Source of the DNA: an uncultured Bacteroidota bacterium
GTDB lineage: Bacteria; Bacteroidota; Bacteroidia; Flavobacteriales; Flavobacteriaceae
Assembly (NCBI GenBank): GCA_902617285.1
Contig: CACMVZ010000002.1
Location: 60,010 to 124,009, forward strand
DNA: 64,000 bases
Direction of reading: 5' to 3'
The position numbers and the translations under genes were made by a program. How positions within the stretch are numbered: the stretch's first letter is position 1; each line of letters begins with the position of its first letter. A model generated the notes under the pieces. The model saw nothing but the letters and a program-made list of their open reading frames with translations, was not told the origin of the DNA and ran no database searches. Of the stretch, positions 17,535 through 25,329 are shown piece after piece.

Positions 17535-18179
17535 TTACTGAGGAGCAGATTCAGGTTGATAATCGTAGTAACCTGCCATTGGATACATTACATGTGCATA
17601 TATGGTTCCTCCGAACATTACGTATGGCGCACCAGATGTAAAGTCAGTAGTCATTCCATTCAAAGTTGCAGGATCTGCAGGCATTCTCATTAGATGAGGA
17701 CCTGATTCAATCCATTGACCTTCTGTAGATTCTTCCTCAGTCATTACACCAGCCATTGTATTATCTTCTCCCATATCTCCGTGTAACATCCATGCATATC
17801 CATCTTTATCCATAACAGGAACTTCTCCTGCAAAATATGCACTAATCCATTTGAAAACTTCTGCATCTCCACAAAGAGGCATTGCCTCATGAGCATCTAC
17901 CCATCCATTCTCTGGATCAGATTGTCCTCTGGGATTTGCTGGTAAACAAGTCCATTCATTAGACCCTTCTCTTAGAAGGTTCCCTCCCATTGCAGGAGGA
18001 CCATCATAAACTGTTGCATTAGCAGCAATATATGCTGGAGCAGCAGTAGAATATGCCCAGATCTGCCACTCTGCAGATGTATGAGGAGCATCCGGTTCAC
18101 CAGTTGAACTTGCATTTTCAGCTGGCATTTCACAGCCAATAATTAAAGTTATTGCTATAAGTGAATATATATATTTCAT
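17535..18179 (-). CDS. secreted lipoprotein of unknown function, last gene of the carotenoid operon
   Basis: 214 aa from the ATG at 18179, chosen because MKYIYSLIAITLIIGC is a good lipoprotein signal with lipobox IIGC; a longer frame from 18227 overlaps the end of cruF and adds a non-signal-like leader. The mature protein is acidic and rich in Ala, Gly, Pro, Met and Trp with very few Lys, unlike its Lys/Ile/Asn-rich neighbours. Visible segments include LREGSNEWTCLP (two Cys in total follow), AYFAGEVPVMDKDGYAWMLHGDMGEDNT, GPHLMRMPADP and GAPYVMFGGTIYAHVMYPM. From memory, proteins with this GPHLM...PYVMxxGTxYAH pattern occur as hypothetical secreted proteins in several phyla; I know no function. 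It may be transferred, or simply shaped by life outside the cytoplasm. Confidence 0.75.
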   Translation of the reverse strand: MKYIYSLIAITLIIGCEMPAENASSTGEPDAPHTSAEWQIWAYSTAAPAYIAANATVYDGPPAMGGNLLREGSNEWTCLPANPRGQSDPENGWVDAHEAMPLCGDAEVFKWISAYFAGEVPVMDKDGYAWMLHGDMGEDNTMAGVMTEEESTEGQWIESGPHLMRMPADPATLNGMTTDFTSGAPYVMFGGTIYAHVMYPMAGYYDYQPESAPQ

Positions 18180-18201
18180 AATATTTTTATTTTTAATAAA
18201 T

Positions 18202-18843
18202 CTAAAGAAAAAGGGCCAAGAGACCAAAAAATAAGAAATGTATTATAAGAATATTTAAAGAGACTATGTACTCTTTTTTAATCTTAGATTGATAAATGAA
18301 GTGGAATAAGACTGAGAAGATAAACCACCATAAATAATTTGAAAATGGAACTGGATGATTTGCAAACTCCCAATAATCAAGATTCGGTGCACTAATCTCA
18401 ATTAATAGATCTAACAGAATCATCATTATTGATCCAGTTAGAACCCTTAAAATAATTGATTTTGGGAAAATTTTATGAGCAAAGTTTCCAGTTAAAATTA
18501 TTAATAAAACCCAATTAAAACCAATTACTATAGGTACATCAAATATCTTAATGCCTAGATTATTGCCATATTTATATTCACCGAAAAAAATTGAAAAATT
18601 TACTCCTATAATTTCAACAGTCATTCCCAATAAAAAAATAAAAAATAATCTTATAAGAAACTTTTTATCAATAGAGTTATTTAATATTAATAAAAATAAA
18701 GTAATTGTTAGGACATATGGTGTCGATGAAAGAAAAAACTCTTTTTGATCAGATAATATTCCAAAAAATCCACTAACATTTAATAGCCAAACAATAAAAA
18801 TTGAAAAATTTTTCAATTCTTTATTATCGAGTAACTTTGACAT
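18202..18843 (-). CDS. cruF: carotenoid 1,2-hydratase, CruF family
   Basis: 213-aa polytopic membrane protein. CruF adds water across the 1',2' double bond of a psi end group, as in gamma-carotene. Family residues are recognisable in LGMTVEIIGVNFSIFFGEYKYGNNLGIKIFDVPIVIGFNW (about 73-113) and in LLDLLIEISAPNLDYWEF (about 142-159), with the acidic residues E, D and E in the predicted spans. Six or seven hydrophobic segments are visible. The gene starts one base after the crtD-like stop and is followed by the lipoprotein gene, so the three carotenoid genes and the lipoprotein are probably one transcript ending at the 17487-17517 terminator. Confidence 0.85.
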   Translation of the reverse strand: MSKLLDNKELKNFSIFIVWLLNVSGFFGILSDQKEFFLSSTPYVLTITLFLLILNNSIDKKFLIRLFFIFLLGMTVEIIGVNFSIFFGEYKYGNNLGIKIFDVPIVIGFNWVLLIILTGNFAHKIFPKSIILRVLTGSIMMILLDLLIEISAPNLDYWEFANHPVPFSNYLWWFIFSVLFHFIYQSKIKKEYIVSLNILIIHFLFFGLLALFL

Positions 18844-18844
18844 A

Positions 18845-20308
18845 TTAGTTTATTAAATCTGAAACAATTTTTGCTGAATTTAAACAAAGCGGTATTCCTC
18901 CACCCGGATGAACGCTACCTCCACAAAAGTACAAGTTATTTATTTTTTTTGAAAAATTGGGATGTCTAATAAATGCAGATTGTAATGAGTTGCTCGAACT
19001 CCCATATAATGAACCAAATTTAGAAAGTGTTTCAATCTCAATTTCAATAGGAGTTAATATTTTTTCACCAACTATATTACTTTCAATATCAACTTTTAGA
19101 GTTGAACTTATCTTTTTAATGATATTATTTCTTAAGGTCTTCTTAATCTTTTTCCAATCTTGTCCGCTATCAAATGGAGAATTTATGAGTATAAACCAAT
19201 TCTCACATCCAGTTGGTGCATCTTCTTTTACAATTTTTGATGTTGAGCAGATATATACAGTTGGATCTTCATAAATTGATTTTTTATTGAATATATAATC
19301 AAACTCTTTCTTCTGATCTCTACTAAATATTATATTATGGACATTAATATTTGAGAAAGATTTATTCATATTCCAATAAAAAACAACTGCTGAGCTTGAA
19401 GGTTGGTAATTTTTGATAAAAAAAGGCTTCTTATATCCTTTTAAAAGTCTATCGTAAGTCAAGTTTATATCCATATTAGAGATTATGATGTCTGCTTTAT
19501 GATTCATTTTATTTATTGATACTCCTACTGCAGACTTATTTTTAATTATGATACTATCAATCTCTGAATTAAAATGAAATTTCACACCAAGATCAATTGC
19601 CAAATTATATAAAGAGTATGAGATATCAGATATGCCTTTTCTTGGCATGAAAACTCCGAGGTCGTGCTCTAAATGTTGAATAATTGACATTATTCCAGAG
19701 GTCAAATATGGGCTTGATCCATTATAAGTTGCGAATCTATTGAATAATTGGATTAATTTTTCGTCTTTAAAATATCTTTTATTTAAAGAGTTTAAACTGA
19801 TAAATATATTTAATTTTAAAAAATTTAAAATTGCTTTTACTGAATCTAGTGATAAGTATGTTGAAATTTTATGTAGTGAATTTTCTAAAAATATTTTTTT
19901 TACGAGATTAAATTTTTTCTTCGAATTAAAAATGTATTCTTCAACCATGTTTTCCTCTTTATTAAACTTAGTATGAACTTCATGAATAAACTTTTGACTA
20001 TCTGAATAAGCATTAAAAATATGACCATCATCCCAAAAATATTTACATGCTATGTCAAGTTTATCGTACTTAAAATATTTGTCAATATTTACTCCTGCAT
20101 CTTCAAATATATCTTCAATAAGATTAGGCATTGTAAATAATTTTGGTCCAAAATCATGTCTAAAATTGTCAAGGTAAAAATCACTCAGTTTTCCCCCTAC
20201 ATTTTCATTTTTTTCAAAAACATCAACATTATATCCTTTAGACTTTAGTCTTATTGATAAAGCAAGACCAGCAATTCCTGAGCCAATTATTATTACCTTC
20301 TTTTTCAC
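18845..20308 (-). CDS. crtD: 1-hydroxycarotenoid 3,4-desaturase-like protein (CrtD type, CrtI superfamily)
   Basis: 487-aa FAD-dependent carotenoid desaturase. The FAD-binding motif is KVIIIGSGIAGLALSIRLKSKGYNVDVFEKNENVGGK at residues 4-40; the CrtI-like C-terminal signature is NNLYFCGGSVHPGGGIPLCLNSAKIV at about 458-483. Assignment to CrtD (3',4'-desaturation of the hydrated psi end) rather than a second phytoene desaturase rests on the HDFGPKLFTMPNLIEDIFEDAGVNIDKYF region and, above all, on its place between crtA-like and cruF. Its start overlaps the crtA-like stop by four bases and cruF begins one base after its own stop, so translation is probably coupled. Confidence 0.8.
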   Translation of the reverse strand: MKKKVIIIGSGIAGLALSIRLKSKGYNVDVFEKNENVGGKLSDFYLDNFRHDFGPKLFTMPNLIEDIFEDAGVNIDKYFKYDKLDIACKYFWDDGHIFNAYSDSQKFIHEVHTKFNKEENMVEEYIFNSKKKFNLVKKIFLENSLHKISTYLSLDSVKAILNFLKLNIFISLNSLNKRYFKDEKLIQLFNRFATYNGSSPYLTSGIMSIIQHLEHDLGVFMPRKGISDISYSLYNLAIDLGVKFHFNSEIDSIIIKNKSAVGVSINKMNHKADIIISNMDINLTYDRLLKGYKKPFFIKNYQPSSSAVVFYWNMNKSFSNINVHNIIFSRDQKKEFDYIFNKKSIYEDPTVYICSTSKIVKEDAPTGCENWFILINSPFDSGQDWKKIKKTLRNNIIKKISSTLKVDIESNIVGEKILTPIEIEIETLSKFGSLYGSSSNSLQSAFIRHPNFSKKINNLYFCGGSVHPGGGIPLCLNSAKIVSDLIN

Positions 20309-20970
20309 TTAAATTCTTTTAAGGATAAAATATTAGATCTAACAAATAGCTCTTCTGAATACCATTTATCTTTTCTAGCTTTATTTATTATTTTTAAATG
20401 GTTTTTATCAGAGTAAGCATAATCCTTCATTTCCTGCTCACTTTTCCAAATACTTATAGTTGCCTGTTCTATAATGGGAAGTTCACCTATTCCTTTGTAA
20501 AACTCCGCTCCATTATGACTTTTTATAGATTTAGCAGCTAAAGAAGTATTAATTAAAAAATTAATTAGCTTGTTAAATCTTACTCTTGCTCTTGTAAGAA
20601 CTAAAATCTTTCCCCCACTATATAAACTGGAATTTTTAAAAGGATTTATACCATTCCATAATCCAACAAAATTGTAGGGATCAATTTTAATTTCTATTCT
20701 TTTACAGGATTTACTATTAATCTCATTAATGATATTATTCTCATCAATAAATTTTCTTCTATAATGATCATTCTCCCAAGATGAAATCATTACATATGAT
20801 GAAAAGTCAGGAATTAAACTAAAACCTTCATTAGAGCCAGTTCCCATAAGTTTTATAAACTTTAAACCACTACAATTAAAAAGGTTTTTATTGAATGTAT
20901 AAGTACCCATGAGCTTAAACATCCAAAGCTTATTTTTACTAAAATAAAATTGATCAATATAATAAGTCAA
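20305..20970 (-). CDS. crtA: spheroidene monooxygenase-like protein (CrtA family), probable carotenoid 2-hydroxylase
   Basis: 221 aa. Family features: KLWMFKLMGTY (about 13-23), GLKFIKLMGTGSNEGFSLIPDFSSYVMISSWEN (about 36-68), and ILVLTRARVRFNKLINFL (about 126-143). Classical CrtA oxidises C-2 of spheroidene. A CrtA relative in a myxol-producing marine flavobacterium acts as a 2'-hydroxylase, and the company of CruF and CrtD suggests the same role here. The start is a TTG at 20970: an in-frame TAA precedes it immediately, and the conserved N-terminal FYFSKNKLWMFK would be lost at the first downstream ATG (20922). First gene of the operon, just downstream of the tRNA-Phe terminator. Confidence 0.8.
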   Translation of the reverse strand: MTYYIDQFYFSKNKLWMFKLMGTYTFNKNLFNCSGLKFIKLMGTGSNEGFSLIPDFSSYVMISSWENDHYRRKFIDENNIINEINSKSCKRIEIKIDPYNFVGLWNGINPFKNSSLYSGGKILVLTRARVRFNKLINFLINTSLAAKSIKSHNGAEFYKGIGELPIIEQATISIWKSEQEMKDYAYSDKNHLKIINKARKDKWYSEELFVRSNILSLKEFK

Positions 20971-20998
20971 TTAATAAGATTTAGGTATTGAAATATAC

Positions 20999-21026
20999 AA
21001 AAAAACCCTACATATGCAGGGTTTTT
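20999..21026 (-). terminator. Rho-independent terminator after tRNA-Phe
   Basis: AAAAAACCCT, ACATATGC loop, AGGGTTTTTT, immediately downstream of tRNA-Phe on the minus strand and 29 bases before the crtA-like gene. Confidence 0.8.
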
Positions 21027-21027
21027 T

Positions 21028-21101
21028 GTGGTACCACCAGGAATCGAACCAGGGACACAAGGATTTTCAGTCCTTTGCTCTACCAACTGAGCTATGGTAC
21101 C
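21028..21101 (-). tRNA. tRNA-Phe (anticodon GAA)
   Basis: A 74-base cloverleaf on the minus strand. Acceptor GGTACCA pairs with TGGTACC, discriminator A. The anticodon stem AAGGA/TCCTT encloses the loop CTGAAAA, which reads GAA. D arm GCTCAGTTGGTAGAGC and T arm CCTGGTTCGATTCCTGG are standard. No CCA is encoded. Confidence 0.98.
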
Positions 21102-21113
21102 AAAAAGCAAAGG

Positions 21114-21147
21114 CAAATATATTAATTTTAAATAAAGCTCTATTCAA
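21114..21147 (-). promoter_or_regulatory. tRNA-Phe promoter
   Basis: On the minus strand TATATTTG (21121-21114) lies 12 bases before the tRNA, with a TTG 23 bases further upstream (21147-21145). The TATATTTGC form equals that before tRNA-Asp. Confidence 0.6.
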
Positions 21148-21178
21148 ATGTTTCTGTAATTTTATAAAAAAATGAAGT

Positions 21179-21910
21179 ATGAACTTGGTGATTGATATAG
21201 GTAATTCGAGAGTTAAATTATTTTTATTTAAAAATGATAAAATAACTTTTCGTAGCATTTGTAATCATAACAAATTAATTAATACACTCCAGACTCTCCC
21301 ATTTAAAGAAGAAATAATTAATGTTATCTCATCTACTGTTTCAACAAACTATGATGATATAATTGAAATAAACTTTAAAGATTCTAATTATTTTGTATTA
21401 TCAAATAAAAATTTAAAACTACCTTTTCAAAATAAATACAAGACATTAAATTCATTAGGTCAAGATAGATTAGCTCTAGTTTCATCTGCAGTATTTAATT
21501 ACCCCAATTCTAACACTTTAATTATAGATATTGGTACGTGTATAACCTATGATTTCGTAGATTGCAAAAACGTATATTATGGTGGTGCTATATCTCCTGG
21601 CATTAAATTAAGGTATTCAAGCTTAAATGAATATACTTCAAATCTTCCACTGTTGGAATTCAAAGCAATTGATACATTAATTGGCACAAATACTGAAGAT
21701 TCAATACATTCTGGTATATACAATGGTGTTGTTGCGGAAATAAATGATCATATTGAAAAGCTTTGTTCTAATTATACTGACCTAAACGTAGTTATAACTG
21801 GTGGATCCTCAAAGTTTTTGTTAAATAGGATAAAAAATGCAATATTTGCTGACCAAGATTTTCTTGCAATTGGTCTAAACTATATTATTAATTATAATGA
21901 GAACCCATAG
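21179..21910 (+). CDS. coaX: type III pantothenate kinase
   Basis: Phosphorylates pantothenate, the first committed step of coenzyme A synthesis; the CoaX type belongs to the ASKHA fold. 243 aa, usual for the family. Seen: the phosphate-binding loop VIDIGNSRVKLF (residues 4-15), GQDRLALVSSAVF (about 99-111), and the second nucleotide loop IIDIGTCITYDFVD (about 119-132) followed by GGAISPGIKLRYSSL. The start ATG gives the IDIGN motif at the very N-terminus as expected. Its 3' end overlaps the next gene by 14 bases. It heads a seven-gene plus-strand run up to the PpiD-like gene, an order common in Flavobacteriia. Confidence 0.95.
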   Translation: MNLVIDIGNSRVKLFLFKNDKITFRSICNHNKLINTLQTLPFKEEIINVISSTVSTNYDDIIEINFKDSNYFVLSNKNLKLPFQNKYKTLNSLGQDRLALVSSAVFNYPNSNTLIIDIGTCITYDFVDCKNVYYGGAISPGIKLRYSSLNEYTSNLPLLEFKAIDTLIGTNTEDSIHSGIYNGVVAEINDHIEKLCSNYTDLNVVITGGSSKFLLNRIKNAIFADQDFLAIGLNYIINYNENP

Positions 21911-23171
21911 AAGCCATCTTTTAATCTTTATAATTATTTTTTTTAATTGCTATGCTTTTTCTCAAAATACTGGTTCACCATATTCTTTAAATGAATTAGG
22001 AGAAATTAATTTTCATGGAAACGTATCAAATATTACAATGGGTGGTGTTGATTCATTGATTGATTCACTTGAATTTAATATAAATAATCCCTCGTCGCTA
22101 GCAAAACTTCAACTTACAAATTATCATGTTGGAACATTTTATAAGTCTTCGTCCATATCAAATAATTTGAATACTGATAAATTTAACTCTGCGAATATTA
22201 ATTATATTGCTATTGGTATACCAACAAAAAAATTTGGATTTGGTTTTGGGGTTCTACCTTATTCATCTGTAGGATTTAACTTGCAAACTTCGGATGATTA
22301 TAATTCTAATTCCAGTCTAATTTCAAGATTATTTTCTGCTGAAGGCAATATAAATAGGGTATTTTTTTCCTTAGGTATGCCATTATTTAAATTCTTTTCT
22401 GTAGGAGGATCTTTAAATTATAATTTTGGAAAATTTTCTTATGAAAAATTTAATCAGTACGAAAATGTTAACTATGGTCTATACTCAAATAGTAGTTCAG
22501 AAATTACAGGTTTTAATTATATAATTTCTTCAAGCTTAATAATTCCATTAAAAAATGATCTAAAAGCTAGTTTTATATTTAATTACCATCCATCTTCTAA
22601 ATTAAACTCTTATAATGTTGAATCCCTTTACACTTCGACATCTTCTGCCATAAACCTAGAAACACTTGGAGACTTCATTGATGTTGATCTTAGTTCAAGT
22701 GGCCTAGAGAATACTGATCTTATTATTTCTGACAGATCGATTTATTCTATTGGTTTGGAAAAGAAGAATAAATGGTTTTTTGGGCTTCAATATGAAGAAA
22801 AATTGTCTTCAAGCTTTGAAAATAAATTCTTAATTATAGATAATATTTCTTATCGTGACTCAAGAGTGTTTTCAATAGGAGCACATTATATTCCAGATGC
22901 CTCATCTTTAACTAGTTATTGGAAAAGAGTCAAATATAGATTTGGTATTAGAAATGAAGAAAAAAGTATTTTATTAAATAATTTGCCTGTAAATCAATTT
23001 AGTTTAAATTTGGGACTTGGTTTACCCCTTTCAGGGTTTTCGAAAGCTAATTTTGGCCTTGAGTTTGGTACTATTGAAGACGAAAACAAATCTTTAAAAG
23101 AAAACTATTTTAGTATAAGATTAGGTTTATCGTTGAATGATATTTGGTTTATTAAAAGAAAGTTTAATTAA
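21897..23171 (+). CDS. outer-membrane beta-barrel protein, FadL-like
   Basis: 424 aa with signal peptide (MRTHRSHLLIFIIIFFNCYAFSQ). The mature protein starts NTGSPYSLNELGEINFHGN...MGGVDSLIDSLEFNINNPSSLAKL, the opening pattern of Bacteroidota proteins related to the FadL/TodX long-chain fatty-acid porins. The rest consists of alternating amphipathic strands rich in Ser, Asn, Phe and Gly, with a C-terminal strand ending LSLNDIWFIKRKFN. The protein probably sits in the outer membrane; its substrate is unknown. It overlaps the end of coaX and precedes a periplasmic TPR gene, as seen in many flavobacterial genomes. Confidence 0.75.
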   Translation: MRTHRSHLLIFIIIFFNCYAFSQNTGSPYSLNELGEINFHGNVSNITMGGVDSLIDSLEFNINNPSSLAKLQLTNYHVGTFYKSSSISNNLNTDKFNSANINYIAIGIPTKKFGFGFGVLPYSSVGFNLQTSDDYNSNSSLISRLFSAEGNINRVFFSLGMPLFKFFSVGGSLNYNFGKFSYEKFNQYENVNYGLYSNSSSEITGFNYIISSSLIIPLKNDLKASFIFNYHPSSKLNSYNVESLYTSTSSAINLETLGDFIDVDLSSSGLENTDLIISDRSIYSIGLEKKNKWFFGLQYEEKLSSSFENKFLIIDNISYRDSRVFSIGAHYIPDASSLTSYWKRVKYRFGIRNEEKSILLNNLPVNQFSLNLGLGLPLSGFSKANFGLEFGTIEDENKSLKENYFSIRLGLSLNDIWFIKRKFN

Positions 23172-23215
23172 CTCTTTTTTAAGATATAAAAGATTATATA
23201 TAGTTAAATTTAAAT

Positions 23216-24607
23216 ATGAATCACTTAAAGGTTTTTAAAAGTTTAGTTTTTCTAGTTGTTACCTCCCAATCTTTCACTCAGCTAAGTTCTAACGAATGTA
23301 TGGAGCAACTTTCAATATTTGCAGAATCTGCAAAAATCAAAAATTATGAAGCTGCTTATGAGCCATGGAAATCTGTCCTAGATAATTGTCCTAAACTAAA
23401 CGTTGCCACTTATCAATTCGGAGAAAGAATTTTGAAAGATTTTATTTCAAAATCTTCTAATGAAGAAAGCAAAGAAAAATATGTTAATGAACTAATCAAC
23501 CTTTATGATGCATGGGCTGAAAATTTTCCTACTAGAAAAGGCATTAATCAAATAGGTAAAATATTTAGTAGTAAAGGCCAAGCAATGTTAGATAATGGTA
23601 TTAAAGATGAAGCTCTTATATATGAAACCTTTGAATATGCATATAATAATGACTCTTTAAGTTTCACAAATCCAAAATCCCTCGCATATTATTTTATAAC
23701 CGCATATAATTTATATAAATCAGGTTCTAAAATTACCCTCGAAGATTTATTTGAGAAATACGAAGAGCTTACTGAAAAGTTCCAACTCTTGCAAATAAAT
23801 ATTTCAAGAAACTTAGATAAAATTCTTAACAAAGAAGAATCTGGTATTGCATTATCCTCATCTGAAGCTAGAAATAAAAAAATTTATAATACTAACACAA
23901 ATGCAGTCGGATCTTATTTGAAATTATTAGACCAGACAATTGCAAAAGAAGCTACTTGTGATATTTTAATACCATTATATACCAAGAATTTTGAAGAAAA
24001 TAAAAACAATTCACTTTGGATTAGAAGAGCAGCTGGCAGATTAGACGGTAAAGATTGTTCTGATAGCCCTCTTTTCGTAACTCTGGTAGAACAACTTCAT
24101 AGCCTTGAGCCGTCTGCTGACTCAGCCTACTATCTTGGAATTTTAAATGATAAAAAAGGTAATTCAGAAGAAGCATTAAAATATTATCAAGAATCGGTTA
24201 CATTAGAATCAGATAATTATAAAAAGGCTAATATTTTATATAAAATTGCAGTTAAGTCTAGAAATGCTGGTAGAAGAGTATCTGCTAGAGATTATGCTGA
24301 GCAAGCACTATCATATCAACCATCAATGGGTAAGGCTTACTTGTTAATTTCTAATTTATACGCAGACAGTGCCAACGGTTGTGGTGACTCTCAGTTTAAC
24401 AAAAGAGCAGTTTTTTGGCTAGCTGCTCAAACAGCTAGAAAAGCTGGTAGAGTAGATGCATCTTTGAGGAAATTATCAGATAGAACAGCTGCTGCATTTG
24501 AAGGAAGAGCACCAACCAAAACAGATATATTTACAGAAGGTAATCAAGGTTCAACAATTACATTTCCTTGTTGGATAAGAAGGAGTATAAAGGTTCCAAC
24601 CCTTTGA
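23216..24607 (+). CDS. exported tetratricopeptide-repeat protein
   Basis: 463 aa with a signal peptide (MNHLKVFKSLVFLVVTSQSFTQ). TPR-like helical pairs are visible at about residues 37-60 (KNYEAAYEPWKSVLDNCPKLN) and 300-345 (DSAYYLGILNDKKGNSEEALKYYQESVTLES, then YKIAVKSRNAGRRVSARDYAEQALSYQP). The C-terminus is rich in Arg and Ala and ends PCWIRRSIKVPTL. It probably acts in the periplasm as a scaffold. It lies between the FadL-like OMP and lptC, three bases from the latter, a fixed order in Flavobacteriia that hints at a role in envelope biogenesis. No enzymatic motif. Confidence 0.8.
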   Translation: MNHLKVFKSLVFLVVTSQSFTQLSSNECMEQLSIFAESAKIKNYEAAYEPWKSVLDNCPKLNVATYQFGERILKDFISKSSNEESKEKYVNELINLYDAWAENFPTRKGINQIGKIFSSKGQAMLDNGIKDEALIYETFEYAYNNDSLSFTNPKSLAYYFITAYNLYKSGSKITLEDLFEKYEELTEKFQLLQINISRNLDKILNKEESGIALSSSEARNKKIYNTNTNAVGSYLKLLDQTIAKEATCDILIPLYTKNFEENKNNSLWIRRAAGRLDGKDCSDSPLFVTLVEQLHSLEPSADSAYYLGILNDKKGNSEEALKYYQESVTLESDNYKKANILYKIAVKSRNAGRRVSARDYAEQALSYQPSMGKAYLLISNLYADSANGCGDSQFNKRAVFWLAAQTARKAGRVDASLRKLSDRTAAAFEGRAPTKTDIFTEGNQGSTITFPCWIRRSIKVPTL

Positions 24608-24610
24608 TCA

Positions 24611-25138
24611 ATGAACTATAAAAATCTTGTTGTTATTTCTTTATTACTATCATGTAATACAGATGTTGACTCTGCTTTAGAATCCAATTCCATATATAAT
24701 AAAGTGCCTCTAAGTATTGCTCAAAATTTTTCTTTGATTTATTCAGATTCAACGATATTAAAGTCCTTAATTACAGGAGAAAAGCACTATGATTTTTCAA
24801 ATGATGAACTAAATTATTCAGAGTTATATGATAACATAGAACTAATAATTTATGATGATAATAAAACTTCAAATATTAAATCAGATTATGCCATAATTTA
24901 TAATTTACATAAGTTTATAGAGTTTAATGGAAATGTTAAGATTACTACAACTGATAATGAGATATTAGTTACAGATCAATTATATTATGATACTGAAAAT
25001 AATTGGCTTTTCACTGAACAAAAATTTGAGTATGCTGATAATACAAATAAAATTATTGGAAATAGACTTGACTCCAACAGAGACTTTACTGATTTGATAA
25101 CAGGAGAATTAAGAGGTTCAATAAACATAGTAGATTAA
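24611..25138 (+). CDS. lptC: LPS export ABC transporter periplasmic protein LptC
   Basis: 175-aa lipoprotein: MNYKNLVVISLLLSC with lipobox LLSC, Cys at 15. The LptC beta-jellyroll pattern is visible in HYDFSNDELNYSELYDNIELIIYDDNKTS, SDYAIIYNLHKFIEFNGNVKITTTDNEILVTDQLYYDTENNWLFTEQKFEY and RGSINI. LptC passes lipopolysaccharide from the inner-membrane LptBFG pump to the periplasmic LptA bridge; in Bacteroidota it is often a lipoprotein rather than a bitopic protein. It starts three bases after the TPR gene, and its stop shares the A of the next start codon (TAATG). Confidence 0.82.
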   Translation: MNYKNLVVISLLLSCNTDVDSALESNSIYNKVPLSIAQNFSLIYSDSTILKSLITGEKHYDFSNDELNYSELYDNIELIIYDDNKTSNIKSDYAIIYNLHKFIEFNGNVKITTTDNEILVTDQLYYDTENNWLFTEQKFEYADNTNKIIGNRLDSNRDFTDLITGELRGSINIVD

Positions 25139-25329
25139 TGAGAAACTATTTAATATCTGAGATAATTTATTGGGTGATAGCTGTAATATCTATATTTAGC
25201 ATTTTTGAAAATTGGAATATTGATAAAAATAGAGCATATATTTTTTTAGGATTCGCTATACTCTCTGTTTTTATGGCTTTGTTCAGAAGATATTTTAGAA
25301 TTAAGTATTCTAAAAAAAAAGATAGATGA
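25138..25329 (+). CDS. small membrane protein with two predicted spans
   Basis: 63 aa, unknown function. Two hydrophobic segments (about residues 7-22, IIYWVIAVISIFSIFE, and 32-50, RAYIFLGFAILSVFMALFR) are joined by a polar turn NWNIDKNRA, and a basic tail follows (RRYFRIKYSKKKDR). It is locked between lptC (TAATG overlap) and the CNNM gene (ATGA overlap), the usual place of a conserved small membrane protein in Flavobacteriia. It is therefore a real gene rather than a chance frame. Confidence 0.7.
   Translation: MRNYLISEIIYWVIAVISIFSIFENWNIDKNRAYIFLGFAILSVFMALFRRYFRIKYSKKKDR

Noticed and set aside
18845..20308. Second phytoene desaturase (crtI paralogue)
   Set aside because: The family is the same, but overlap with crtA-like and cruF makes the CrtD role more likely.
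21067..21258. Minus-strand frame over tRNA-Phe and the start of coaX
   Set aside because: It crosses the tRNA gene and its promoter; it is a shadow.
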